In this document: positions 54,760 through 63,476 of the stretch, one piece after another
How the letters are laid out: every line of letters begins with the position of its first letter
Position numbering within the stretch: the first letter of the stretch is position 1
Position numbers and translations under genes: made by a program
Notes under the pieces: model-generated
What the model saw: only the letters and a program-made list of their open reading frames with translations
Told to the model about the DNA's origin: nothing
Databases searched by the model: none
From: Bacillota bacterium
GTDB lineage: Bacteria > Bacillota > Clostridia > Lachnospirales > Lachnospiraceae
Assembly: GCA_023409535.1 (NCBI GenBank)
Contig: JAEYGZ010000027.1
Coordinates: 372,001-436,000, forward strand
Direction: 5' to 3'
DNA length: 64,000 nt

Positions 54760-54802
54760 GGCTTATATCTGCATACTAAAACTGCAGATATAAGCCTTTT
54801 TT
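54760..54802 (+). terminator. Rho-independent terminator of the nitrogenase-like operon
   Basis: GGCTTATATCTGCA pairs with TGCAGATATAAGCC across a 9-base loop, followed by TTTTTT. It closes the operon begun at 44640. Confidence 0.93.
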
Positions 54803-54815
54803 ATGTTCCGGTTAA

Positions 54816-54844
54816 TTGACATAATTCGACTATATTATTATGAT
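54816..54844 (+). promoter_or_regulatory. Sigma-A promoter of the hybrid kinase gene
   Basis: TTGACA (54816-54821) and TATGAT (54839-54844) are 17 bp apart, 65 bp before the start codon. Confidence 0.8.
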
Positions 54845-54908
54845 ATAAATATTAAGTTAAAAAAATTAAAATTATATCTCAAAAATAAATAATCGGGTGG
54901 GGATTTGG

Positions 54909-57719
54909 ATGAGAAGATTATCGATGAGATTTCTAATCATTGTTACTTTTGTTACACTACTTTCCGTAACAGTAGGAAGTCTGACCTTTTTAACCTTTAT
55001 GGGCTGGAAGAAGTCGGTTGATAGAACGATTGATGAGATGGAACAGAAAGTGAACAATGATATTCTGAAGGAGATTGATGACTTAGTCCAATTACCGCTG
55101 CAGACAAATGATATGAATTATTTCTGTATACAAAACGGGCTTGTTGATATGAAGGATCCTATTGAGCGAAATACGTATTTTGCAAATATGGTTAAGGCAA
55201 GCGATGATGAAATCTACAGCATCAGTTATGGATTAGAGGACGGAGAATATTACGGAGCGAGAAAAAACGCGGCAAATCAGATTGAGGTATACCATAGTAA
55301 TGCTTCGACCGACGGACATTCCTTCTATTATAAATTAAACAATGACTATTCGGACGGAGCGTTTATCGGGGACTATGGTTTATTTGATCCCCGAACCCGG
55401 GAATGGTACCGTCTGGCGAAAGAAAGGGGGATTCCAACCTTAGCCCCTTTATATAAGCATTTTGTAAAGGACGATCTTGCACTGTCGGCAGCATATCCGA
55501 TCTATGATAAAAACGGCAGGCTTCAGGGGGTGCTGGGTACTCATATCGTGCTGAACAGTTTAAATGACCGCTTACAGCAAATCATGGTTCCCAGTATGGG
55601 GAATGCCTGTATCCTGGAGGCTGATACGGGAGCCTTGGTTGCCAATTCCTTTGGGATTTCGAATATAAGCGCGAATCAGGAGGGGTTCTATGACAGGTTA
55701 TTGATCAACGATCTAAAGCAGGACAAGATGGATCAGGCTTATCATAAATTCATCTCCTCAGGACAAACAGAATCCATTTTAAAATCAGAGGAGGAAAACA
55801 CCCATCTGAAGGTAACCGGCTATAAAAACAGCGGCTTAAACTGGGTGGTGATTACGGCAATACCGGAGAGCAGCTTTGTGATTGAACTGAAGCTGCATCA
55901 GAATATAACCATAGTCATAATAATTGCGGCAATTATTTTTTCGATCGTGATCTGTATTGAAAGCATTAATTATCTGTTAAGGCCAATCAATAATTTGATC
56001 GATACGGCATATTGCTTCTCAAAGGGCGTGTTATATCAGAGAGCGGTAGTATATCGCAATGACGAGATAGGTAAATTAGCTGTTTCCTTTAATCATATGG
56101 CTGACGAACTGCACCAGAACATTTACCATCTGGAAGAAATGGTAATTGAGAGGACACTGGAGCTGGAAGATACCGTACTAAAATTAAAAGAGAGCAATGA
56201 TGCATTAATGATTGCAAAGGAGAAGGCAGAGGCGGCAAACCTTGCAAAAAGTCAGTTTCTGGCCAATATGAGCCATGAAATACGAACACCGATGAACGGT
56301 ATTATGGGTTTTCTGCAGCTTCTGGAAATATCACCGTTAAATGAGGAGCAGCAGGATTACGTAAAAATGATCCGAACCTCCTCGGATACCTTATTACAGG
56401 TTATCAATGAAATTCTTGACCTGTCAAAAATCGAGGCAGGGATGATGAGACTGGAACAGATTGATTTTTCTTTGCGCTCGGTTATTGAAGAATCCGTTTT
56501 TCTGTTTCAGGCAAGTGCCAGAGAGAAGGGACTGACGCTGCAATTACAGCTATGCGACCAGCTTCCGGACCAGGTAATAGGGGATCCCACAAAGCTGAAG
56601 CAGATATTAAATAATTTGATCAGTAATGCAGTAAAATTTACCGGTCACGGGGAGATTATAGTTGCGGTATCCAAGCTTAGCGAGGAGCGGAACAGGGTTA
56701 TCCTTTCCTTTAAAATTCAGGATACGGGAATTGGGATGACGGACAGCGATATGGAAAAGCTGTTTATCCCTTTTAGCCAGGTGGATGCCTCCCTTACCAG
56801 AAAATACGGAGGCACCGGATTGGGACTATCGATTTGCAAACGAATGGTGGACCTGTTGGGAGGGACCATAGAGGTTACAAGTACGATAAACGTGGGGAGC
56901 ACTTTTGTATTTACGCTGCCTTTTTTCATCATAAACAGTACCTTAAGAAGCGAACAGAAAAAGGAAGAAAAGGCAGCACAGCCGGCAACGGCAGAGTTAA
57001 GGCAGCAGTGGTCAAAGCCGGTTATTCTTTTAGCAGAGGATAATGACATTAATAAAAAGTTCTTTATTAACATGCTTAAGAATCTAGGGCTTGCCTGTGA
57101 TGTGGTTAGCAATGGCACTGAGGCGGTTACGGCATGTCAGACTGACGAATATGATCTGATTTTTATGGACTGTCAGCTTCCGGTGATGGATGGATTTGAA
57201 GCAACCAGACAGATCCGTCAGCTGGAAGGAGAGAGGAGGCACACGACAATCATTGCGATCACTGCCTTTGCTATGAGTGGGGATGAGAAGAAATGCATTG
57301 CGGCAGGGATGGATGATTATCTCAGCAAGCCGGTGGTGCTGCAGGAGGCGGTGAAATTAATCAGAAAATATACAGGTTATTCGGTAACGCTGCAGGAATC
57401 GGAGAGCAATGAGTCCCAGAAGATCGTCTGGCAATTAATGCTTGACATGGATTTTAATCAGGAGGAAGCAGAGGAACTGGTCCATGATTTTGCGGAACAA
57501 GCCGCGGCGATGTTAATTGGAATCAGGCAATTGGTACTGGAAGGGAATCTAACGGAGGCCAGACATTCTCTGCATCAGTTGAAAGGCTCCGCAGGTAATA
57601 TCAGAGCCAAAACGGTTGCAGATTATGCGAAGGCGGCGGAACAGGAGAATAATCAGGAGAAGATACTTGATTATGTTGAAAAAATGCTGCTTATGATCCA
57701 AAGGCTTATTAAGCCATAA
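54909..57719 (+). CDS. Hybrid sensor histidine kinase with Cache, HAMP, REC and Hpt domains
   Basis: About 936 residues. Membrane segment at about 7-28, a Cache-type extracellular domain to about 330 (DPRTREWYRLAKE, GVLGTHIVLNSLNDRLQQIM), membrane segment at about 336-358, HAMP, coiled coil, and a HisKA domain with H456 in MSHEIRTPMNG. The ATPase domain has NLISNAVKFT, DTGIGM and GGTGLGLSI. A receiver domain follows (AEDNDINKKFF; D754 in FMDCQLPVMDG) and a C-terminal Hpt with H889 in HQLKGSAGN. Start at ATG 54909, with GGTGGGG upstream. No output regulator lies next to it; it may serve a remote partner. Ligand unknown; position suggests the reductase locus or the flavin reductase after it. 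Confidence 0.93.
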   Translation: MRRLSMRFLIIVTFVTLLSVTVGSLTFLTFMGWKKSVDRTIDEMEQKVNNDILKEIDDLVQLPLQTNDMNYFCIQNGLVDMKDPIERNTYFANMVKASDDEIYSISYGLEDGEYYGARKNAANQIEVYHSNASTDGHSFYYKLNNDYSDGAFIGDYGLFDPRTREWYRLAKERGIPTLAPLYKHFVKDDLALSAAYPIYDKNGRLQGVLGTHIVLNSLNDRLQQIMVPSMGNACILEADTGALVANSFGISNISANQEGFYDRLLINDLKQDKMDQAYHKFISSGQTESILKSEEENTHLKVTGYKNSGLNWVVITAIPESSFVIELKLHQNITIVIIIAAIIFSIVICIESINYLLRPINNLIDTAYCFSKGVLYQRAVVYRNDEIGKLAVSFNHMADELHQNIYHLEEMVIERTLELEDTVLKLKESNDALMIAKEKAEAANLAKSQFLANMSHEIRTPMNGIMGFLQLLEISPLNEEQQDYVKMIRTSSDTLLQVINEILDLSKIEAGMMRLEQIDFSLRSVIEESVFLFQASAREKGLTLQLQLCDQLPDQVIGDPTKLKQILNNLISNAVKFTGHGEIIVAVSKLSEERNRVILSFKIQDTGIGMTDSDMEKLFIPFSQVDASLTRKYGGTGLGLSICKRMVDLLGGTIEVTSTINVGSTFVFTLPFFIINSTLRSEQKKEEKAAQPATAELRQQWSKPVILLAEDNDINKKFFINMLKNLGLACDVVSNGTEAVTACQTDEYDLIFMDCQLPVMDGFEATRQIRQLEGERRHTTIIAITAFAMSGDEKKCIAAGMDDYLSKPVVLQEAVKLIRKYTGYSVTLQESESNESQKIVWQLMLDMDFNQEEAEELVHDFAEQAAAMLIGIRQLVLEGNLTEARHSLHQLKGSAGNIRAKTVADYAKAAEQENNQEKILDYVEKMLLMIQRLIKP

Positions 57720-57753
57720 TAATATCGGCTCGTAGGTATTTTTTCTGAGAATA

Positions 57754-57773
57754 AGTTTGTTAAATAACAAACT
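57754..57773. repeat. Perfect inverted repeat upstream of the flavin reductase promoter
   Basis: AGTTTGTTaaatAACAAACT is an 8-bp perfect inverted repeat right before the -35 at 57775. It may end the kinase transcript or bind a regulator. Confidence 0.5.
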
Positions 57774-57774
57774 A

Positions 57775-57805
57775 TTGACCTTGGTCCTGCACCAAGGCTT
57801 ATGAT
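57775..57805 (+). promoter_or_regulatory. MerR-type promoter with 19-bp spacer and central palindrome
   Basis: TTGACC (57775-57780) and TATGAT (57800-57805) are separated by 19 bp instead of 17. CCTTGGTcctgcACCAAGG spans the last bases of the -35 and most of the spacer. This over-long spacer with a palindrome is the hallmark of promoters activated by MerR-family proteins, and a MerR gene lies at 60147. Confidence 0.72.
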
Positions 57806-57930
57806 ACCGGTGTAAGCATATATGATGTAGGTTTTCAGGGTCAGGAAAAAAGGAGAATCAAAATAGCACGAATCCTTAAAATTTATAACAATCTGCTTAT
57901 AGACAGAAAAAAGCATTTGCGGAGGTAAAG

Positions 57931-59925
57931 ATGAAGAAGAAAACAGGTTGTCGTTTATTGCTTGTGGTTATGTGCTTAACAATGTCTGCAATCCTTTTCG
58001 TAGGCTGCAGTCAGAAGAATACAAAGCAGGAAACTGGAAGTAATCCGGAGGATTCAAACAGCACAGATACAGACGCTAGTACGAATGCCGCACAAGAGAC
58101 CGGAACAAAATTCACACCGGGTACCTATACAGCGGAAGCTGACGGTAAGGATGGTAAAATTACAGTAGAAGTTACCTTCAGTGAGACGGAAATAACAGAT
58201 ATCCAGGTGATAAGCCAGACAGAGACAGACGGTATCGGTTCAACAGCGCTTGATACCATTAAAGAGCAGGTTCTGGGCGGACAGACCTTAGCTGTAGATG
58301 CCGTATCAGGCGCAACGGAGACTAGCGATGGTTTACTGGCAGCTATTGAAGACGCCGTAAAGCAAGCCGGTGGCGATGTGGAATTTCTGAAGGGCAAAGC
58401 AGTGGTGAAGGAGAATGAAGGCAAAGCGGAGCAATTATCTGCGGATGTAGTTGTCGTAGGCGCGGGTGCTTCCGGTGTCTCTGCTGCCGTATCGGCAGCG
58501 GATAAAGGGGCCAAAGTTATTCTGATAGAAAAGACGGCGGTAATCGGCGGTGCAAGCAACTTATCCTGGGCGGGTAAATTCTATAATTCTTCCGCAGCTC
58601 TTGATAATGGAGTTAAGGTAGATGTTGAGGCAGAAATTGCAAATTGGATTATTAATAATCATTGGCGCGTTGATGCAGCTGCAATCAGACAGTATGTAAC
58701 AAAGTCGGGTGACACTTATGAATGGTTGGCCAGGAAAGGTTATCCGACGACATTTATTAATTTTGGAGGAGAGCAGTTACATATGCTGCCGCCCTATGAA
58801 AGTCGTCAGGAACTGCTGAGGAATATGCTGAATGAAGCCGTTGTGAAAACTGGAGGGCAGGTTCTGACAGAAACCACCGGTAAGAAGCTGTTAACAAATG
58901 AAAACGGCGATGTAATCGGTGTGAGCGCTGAGAAATCAGACGGAACGACTCTGGAAATCAGTGCAAAAAGTGTGGTATTAGCAACCGGCGGCTACGCAGC
59001 GAATTCAGAAATGGTAAAAGAATTATTTGGATTTGAAGGAATTAACGGCGGGTTAGGACAAAATGTAGGCGAGGGCTTGGAGATGGCCTGGGATGTGGGA
59101 GCTAAGGTTCCGGACAATATCGGCGGACAAATGCTGCACCAGACACTTTCAACTGCTACGGCGAACCTGAAAAAGCAGTATGCTTCCTTTGAAGCAAGCT
59201 ATCCTTTAATGCTGTGTTACCTTCCAAACTTCATGAATGTCAGCCCCTCCGGAGCAAGATTTCGTGATGAGGCTGCTACCCTGACTGCTGTCGCTGCAGC
59301 AAATACCAGTGCATTTAACGGACCGTATCATTTGGTTATCGTATCAAAACAGCAGTTGGAGCAATTGGAGAAGAAAGGCATGAACGGCGTGGATGCACCC
59401 GCATTACCGGGAATGCCTCCGGAATTCTATGCTGATTTCACAGAGCAGTTCACTTTGGATAATCCCTGGAAGGATGTAGTGAAGGTGTTTGACTCCATGG
59501 CGGAGAACGGTGACGGTTATAAAGGCAACACCATAGAAGAGCTGGCTAAGAATGCAGGTATGGATGTGGATACCTTTACAGAAGAATTTAAGAATTACAG
59601 TGAGGCTATTAAGGCGGGCATTGACACGGAATTTGGCAAGAGTGCCGATTATCTTACCCCGATGGGGGAGGAAGGCCCATACTATGCAATCGTTGCAAAG
59701 ATTAATAATCTGGGCTCTGTAGGCGGCCTGTTGGTAAATACGAAATTTAAAGTATTAAACAATAACAGAGTTCCGATCAATGGCTTATATGCAGTTGGAT
59801 TGGAATCCGAGGGTGTTCTGTTTAACGATACCTATGTGGGCAACGGTGTCGGAATCGGATATTCTTTTACCTCAGGACGTCTCGGCGGTGAGGATGCGGC
59901 TGAATATGCATTAAAAATGAAATAA
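57931..59925 (+). CDS. Secreted flavin reductase lipoprotein (FMN-binding plus FAD-binding_2; fumarate/urocanate reductase-like)
   Basis: A 664-residue lipoprotein with lipobox FVGC. Residues about 55-150 form an FMN-binding domain with DAVSGATET, the ApbE flavinylation motif; T131 would carry covalent FMN. The rest is a FAD-dependent reductase: VVVVGAGASGVSAAVSAADKG, GGASNLSWAGKFYN, and the C-terminal GLYAVGLESEGVLFNDTYVG with GNGVGIGYSFTSGR. This layout is that of extracellular fumarate, urocanate or similar acceptor reductases. No cytochrome domain. GCGGAGG precedes the ATG. Probably under the MerR regulator downstream. Substrate unknown. Confidence 0.92.
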   Translation: MKKKTGCRLLLVVMCLTMSAILFVGCSQKNTKQETGSNPEDSNSTDTDASTNAAQETGTKFTPGTYTAEADGKDGKITVEVTFSETEITDIQVISQTETDGIGSTALDTIKEQVLGGQTLAVDAVSGATETSDGLLAAIEDAVKQAGGDVEFLKGKAVVKENEGKAEQLSADVVVVGAGASGVSAAVSAADKGAKVILIEKTAVIGGASNLSWAGKFYNSSAALDNGVKVDVEAEIANWIINNHWRVDAAAIRQYVTKSGDTYEWLARKGYPTTFINFGGEQLHMLPPYESRQELLRNMLNEAVVKTGGQVLTETTGKKLLTNENGDVIGVSAEKSDGTTLEISAKSVVLATGGYAANSEMVKELFGFEGINGGLGQNVGEGLEMAWDVGAKVPDNIGGQMLHQTLSTATANLKKQYASFEASYPLMLCYLPNFMNVSPSGARFRDEAATLTAVAAANTSAFNGPYHLVIVSKQQLEQLEKKGMNGVDAPALPGMPPEFYADFTEQFTLDNPWKDVVKVFDSMAENGDGYKGNTIEELAKNAGMDVDTFTEEFKNYSEAIKAGIDTEFGKSADYLTPMGEEGPYYAIVAKINNLGSVGGLLVNTKFKVLNNNRVPINGLYAVGLESEGVLFNDTYVGNGVGIGYSFTSGRLGGEDAAEYALKMK

Positions 59926-59950
59926 TTTTCTATGTAAAGTACTGTATCAG

Positions 59951-59994
59951 ATCCGTTTTACCGGTTTGATTTTCACTGGTAAAGCGGATTTTTT
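59951..59994 (+). terminator. Rho-independent terminator of the flavin reductase gene
   Basis: ATCCGtTTTACCGGT pairs with ACTGGTAAAgCGGAT around a short loop, followed by TTTTTT. Confidence 0.9.
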
Positions 59995-60035
59995 ATATTT
60001 AAATTGAAAGTCATTCCCGGATATAATAATCAAAA

Positions 60036-60067
60036 TTGGTTGACATTTGTCATTTCCAAGATAAATA
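60036..60067 (+). promoter_or_regulatory. Promoter of the MerR gene with overlapping dyad
   Basis: TTGACA (60040-60045) and TAAATA (60062-60067) are 16 bp apart. The dyad TTGG..GACAtttGTC..CCAA (60036-60059) overlaps it and shares TTGG/CCAA half-sites with the 57779-57797 palindrome, so autoregulation is possible. Confidence 0.5.
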
Positions 60068-60146
60068 ATAGTGAGAAAAGATATAACAGACGATTATCTT
60101 GGCATAAAAGAGGATAAATTTATTTTGCTAATGATAGGAGGAAACC

Positions 60147-60953
60147 ATGAAATACACGATAGGCGAATTTGCAGAATTATTGGGAGTAACAGCCGATACG
60201 CTGCGGCTTTACGAAAAGTATGATATTATAAAACCGATGAAAAATGAAATTAATAATTACCGTTATTTTGATGACTTTGATGCACGAAATATGCTGATGA
60301 GCAGATGGTACCGAAGCTTTAATTTCCCGATGCATGAAGTCGCCGACCTGATACAGACAGGGACTTTTGCTTCTATCAGCGAGAAAATTAATATAAGGAA
60401 GGAAGAATTGGAGGATGAAATCAGGCAGAAGACTCTGCTGTTACAAAAAATAAACCTGACATCAGCCAATCTTGAGAAAGTAGAGGAAAATTTATATCAA
60501 TGCTCGGTGAAAACGCTGCCTGGTATCTACAGAATCAGGCAGACAGATAAAAATAATCTTGTTAAGGACGATAAGCTAAAAGAAAAAGCAGAGGAATGGA
60601 TGAAGTATATGCCTCATACTTTCTTTTCTTTCCGCATTAATAACAGGAAAGTATTATCCGAGGACAGTTCCTTTGATTATAACTGGGGACTTGCTCTATA
60701 TGAAGAAGAGTTTCATGAGCTGGCACTGAAGACGGACGATATGGTAGAGTATATCGAGCCGAAAAAATATATCTCATCTGTGATTATCTCATCCGAAGAC
60801 TATATTACCAGAGATAAACTAGAATTTATGTTTGATTATGTACAATTAAAGAAGTTTTGTATCAATGGAGATATCTTTGGAAAAATCATTTTGACTGAGA
60901 AATCTAAGGAAATAAGACAATCTTACCTTGAAGTAAATATACCGATTGCTTAA
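60147..60953 (+). CDS. MerR-family transcriptional regulator
   Basis: A 268-residue regulator. The N-terminal winged helix (YTIGEFAELLGVTADTLRLY, then EKYDIIKPMKNEINNYRYF) is typical MerR, followed by a dimerisation helix and a larger C-terminal effector domain rather than a metal-binding Cys loop, so a small-molecule ligand is likely. AGGAGG precedes the ATG. It follows the flavin reductase gene and probably activates it through the 19-bp-spacer promoter at 57775. Confidence 0.92.
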   Translation: MKYTIGEFAELLGVTADTLRLYEKYDIIKPMKNEINNYRYFDDFDARNMLMSRWYRSFNFPMHEVADLIQTGTFASISEKINIRKEELEDEIRQKTLLLQKINLTSANLEKVEENLYQCSVKTLPGIYRIRQTDKNNLVKDDKLKEKAEEWMKYMPHTFFSFRINNRKVLSEDSSFDYNWGLALYEEEFHELALKTDDMVEYIEPKKYISSVIISSEDYITRDKLEFMFDYVQLKKFCINGDIFGKIILTEKSKEIRQSYLEVNIPIA

Positions 60954-61015
60954 AGGGTTTATTGGGGATTGCGTATCACAGTTATCAAAAGTTGATCAAT
61001 CATCAATAATATTTC

Positions 61016-61048
61016 GAAAGGCGTGCTGCTATTTGCAACACGCCTTTC
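61016..61048. terminator. Bidirectional hairpin between convergent genes
   Basis: GAAAGGCGTG pairs with CACGCCTTTC over a 13-base loop, between the MerR gene and the convergent cell-wall hydrolase gene. Confidence 0.75.
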
Positions 61049-61056
61049 AAATGGAT

Positions 61057-61812
61057 TTATTTCACAAAGATCATGGAGTCAATGGCTGCAGTCTGCTTCT
61101 TTGCCCAAAGGAACTGATTGGTGGAACTGTCATCGAAGTAGAACATGGCACCCTTGCTCGGATCACTGCCGTATAGGGCTGCCCAGGCTGCACGAACTGC
61201 CAGGTCTGAGGCAGGTTTTTTAATCATACCGTTTTTCACAGGGGTGAACTGATAATAGCCGCCGGAAACCTGATTAATAACCTTGGTCAGACTATCCGGC
61301 CAATCCTTGCTCTGCACACGGTTGACCACTGCACCGCCAACCGCTACCATTGCCTGATAAGACTCGCCGCCGGCTTCTGCCGTGATTAATCTTGCAAGAA
61401 GATCCACTTCTTTACTGGTGTAGGGGATTACCGTTCCCTTACCGTCATTGACAGGTGCGATACCAGGCAAAAGTACCTTCTCACCGGTTTTTACCTTACT
61501 GCTGCTCTTACCGTTCGCCTGCTTTAAAGCAGTCTCGGTAACGGAGTATTTCTTAGCGATACTCTTTAAGGTATCTCCGCTTTTTGCTTTATATTCTCTG
61601 GCAGGTACATATAATACCTGACCGGTACGGACTTTACTTGATTTGAGGAAATTATCCAGCTTCAGGGTATCTGTCGGTACTTTAAACAGCTTGCTGATCT
61701 TTGACAGGGAATCTCCCGATTGGACTTTATAGTCGCCGGCAAAAGCAGCTGTTGGTGTAAGTGTTAATATAAGACTGACCGCGATGACAACATACATCTT
61801 GAGTCGTTTCAT
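61057..61812 (-). CDS. LysM-containing cell-wall hydrolase (SleB-type)
   Basis: About 251 residues. Signal peptide (MKRLKMYVVIAVSLILTLTP to AFA), two LysM domains (YKVQSGDSLSKISKLFKVPT and YKAKSGDTLKSIAKKYSVTE), and a C-terminal hydrolase_2 domain of SleB/CwlJ type starting LLARLITAEAGGESYQAMVA with the catalytic Glu in ITAEAGG, and VVNRVQSKDWPDSLTKVI. It cleaves peptidoglycan, as in spore cortex lysis or wall turnover. The ATG at 61812 has GGAAAGG upstream; the frame extends 49 codons further but without a signal or ribosome site. Confidence 0.92.
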   Translation of the reverse strand: MKRLKMYVVIAVSLILTLTPTAAFAGDYKVQSGDSLSKISKLFKVPTDTLKLDNFLKSSKVRTGQVLYVPAREYKAKSGDTLKSIAKKYSVTETALKQANGKSSSKVKTGEKVLLPGIAPVNDGKGTVIPYTSKEVDLLARLITAEAGGESYQAMVAVGGAVVNRVQSKDWPDSLTKVINQVSGGYYQFTPVKNGMIKKPASDLAVRAAWAALYGSDPSKGAMFYFDDSSTNQFLWAKKQTAAIDSMIFVK

Positions 61813-62147
61813 ATGATCCACATCCTTTCCCAGCCTGCATACGATAGCAGGCAAATCTGCAAAAAAAATGCAGGTATGAAGTAATTCTACCTGTGTAAGT
61901 AAAATTACTGTTGCCGTGTTATGTAAACTATTGTACAGGGGATCACTGACAAATGCCATATGGGATAACTGGTTATAATGGCAGGATCAACAAGGCCTGA
62001 TAGATACTGGAGTAAGAACCAGGGATTAGGGAAGGACAGTATGGAATAATCAAAGGGGTCAGGCGGGAATATCAGCTATTTACGCATCACATCTGATATG
62101 CTATAGTAAGTGCATAATTGGCGGCGGCTTATGGTATGGAGGTAAGA

Positions 62148-63308
62148 ATGGCAATTGCGGTGAGTAAGCTTTACAGTAATTGTGCTTCGCTTTATCAGAT
62201 GAAGCTTTTGGCGGGGCATAAGGGTCTGAATAATCTGGTGGAATGGGTGCATATCGTGGAAGATCAGGAGGTATCCTCCTTTTTGCATGGCCATGAGCTG
62301 ATTTTTACAGCCGGGTATATGAACCGAACCGAGGACTGGCTGATTAACTTTACCAAGGAATTATACCGGAGCCAGACCAGTGCCTTTGTCATCAATATCG
62401 GTCCCTATATTAAGAGTGTTCCCGGGGAAGTGATTGATTTCTGCAATCAGGTGGATATGCCGCTCTTCACCATCCCCTGGAAGACCAGAATGGTGGATAT
62501 GACCCGTGATTTCTGTACACGGATTATGCATAACGAGAATGTGGAAGCCAGTATCGCCACCACCATTAAGGATATGATATTTAAGGTGGGGGATCTGGAG
62601 ATGCAGATTCAGCACATGGAGCGTTATGGTTATAAGAGGGACAGCAATTTATGCTTTTTAAATATCTCCCTGGATAATGCAAATGAGGACTTTAACAGTG
62701 CCAATATGGAAAGCTTGCGGCTCTTTGTGGAGCAGATTGCCAGAACCAGTCAGAGAATGTTTATTTCCTTCTCCTATCAGAGTAACCTGATTGTGGTCCT
62801 TTCCGAAAGTGATATGTATAATGTCCGCAAATTTGTGGACGAGCTGATGCTTCTTGTCAGAAAGGTAAAGGAGCAGTTTTCCGTCTATATCGGCGTCAGC
62901 TCCATTCTAAAGGGCTTTGCCGGACAGGACGTGAATTTTGAGCGGGCCATTGCGGCGAACGAAATGGCAAGAAGGAAGAAGCAGAGAGTGAATTATTATG
63001 ACGATCTGGATCTTTATAAGGTACTTCTTGCCGTGAAGGATAAAAAGACTCTCCAGGATTTCTACCAGGAGGTCTTTGGGAAGCTGAAGCAGTATGATGC
63101 GGAGAACGGTACGGATCTGATGGGTTTCCTGCGGGTATACCTTGAGAATAACGGCAGTCCGCAGCTGGTGTCGGAGCAGCAGTTCATTCATCGCAATACC
63201 GTGAATAACCAGATAAAGAAGATTGAGAAGATCACCGGCTATAATCTGCTTAACCTGGAGGAGAAGGTAAGATGCAGTATCGGTTATCTGATTCACGACA
63301 TTCTGTAA
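62148..63308 (+). CDS. PucR-family transcriptional regulator
   Basis: About 386 residues. The N-terminal PucR ligand domain (LAGHKGLNNLVEWVHIVED, HGHELIFTAGYM), a GGDEF-like central domain and a C-terminal HTH (FIHRNTVNNQIKKIEKITGY) are all seen. PucR proteins respond to purine-, amino-acid- or amine-type compounds. The ATG at 62148 follows GGAGG; TTG 62118 is in frame but unlikely. The class III aminotransferase 168 bp downstream is its likely target. Confidence 0.92.
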   Translation: MAIAVSKLYSNCASLYQMKLLAGHKGLNNLVEWVHIVEDQEVSSFLHGHELIFTAGYMNRTEDWLINFTKELYRSQTSAFVINIGPYIKSVPGEVIDFCNQVDMPLFTIPWKTRMVDMTRDFCTRIMHNENVEASIATTIKDMIFKVGDLEMQIQHMERYGYKRDSNLCFLNISLDNANEDFNSANMESLRLFVEQIARTSQRMFISFSYQSNLIVVLSESDMYNVRKFVDELMLLVRKVKEQFSVYIGVSSILKGFAGQDVNFERAIAANEMARRKKQRVNYYDDLDLYKVLLAVKDKKTLQDFYQEVFGKLKQYDAENGTDLMGFLRVYLENNGSPQLVSEQQFIHRNTVNNQIKKIEKITGYNLLNLEEKVRCSIGYLIHDIL

Positions 63309-63390
63309 TGTGCAAATGCACAAATAAATGTGGTCAATGATTGATTGATAAGTAAGTACCGGATGCATATAATGAGTATAACAAAAGCGA

Positions 63391-63425
63391 GGGAGCACGT
63401 TCTTTAGAACCTGCTCCTTTTTTCT
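63391..63425 (+). terminator. Rho-independent terminator after PucR gene
   Basis: GGAGCA and GTTCT pair with AGAAC and TGCTCC, followed by TTTTTTCTT. It separates the regulator transcript from the aminotransferase gene. Confidence 0.85.
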
Positions 63426-63476
63426 TATAGCAATGTGCAAAAGACACATGCAGGATGGATAAAGGAGGATAATCCT

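Noticed and set aside
44640..54802. A true nitrogen-fixing nif operon
   Set aside because: NifE, NifN and NifV are absent, the cofactor histidine is not found, NifK lacks its usual N-terminus, and cysteine synthase plus a sulfonate-type importer are embedded. N2 fixation is not supported by this locus alone.
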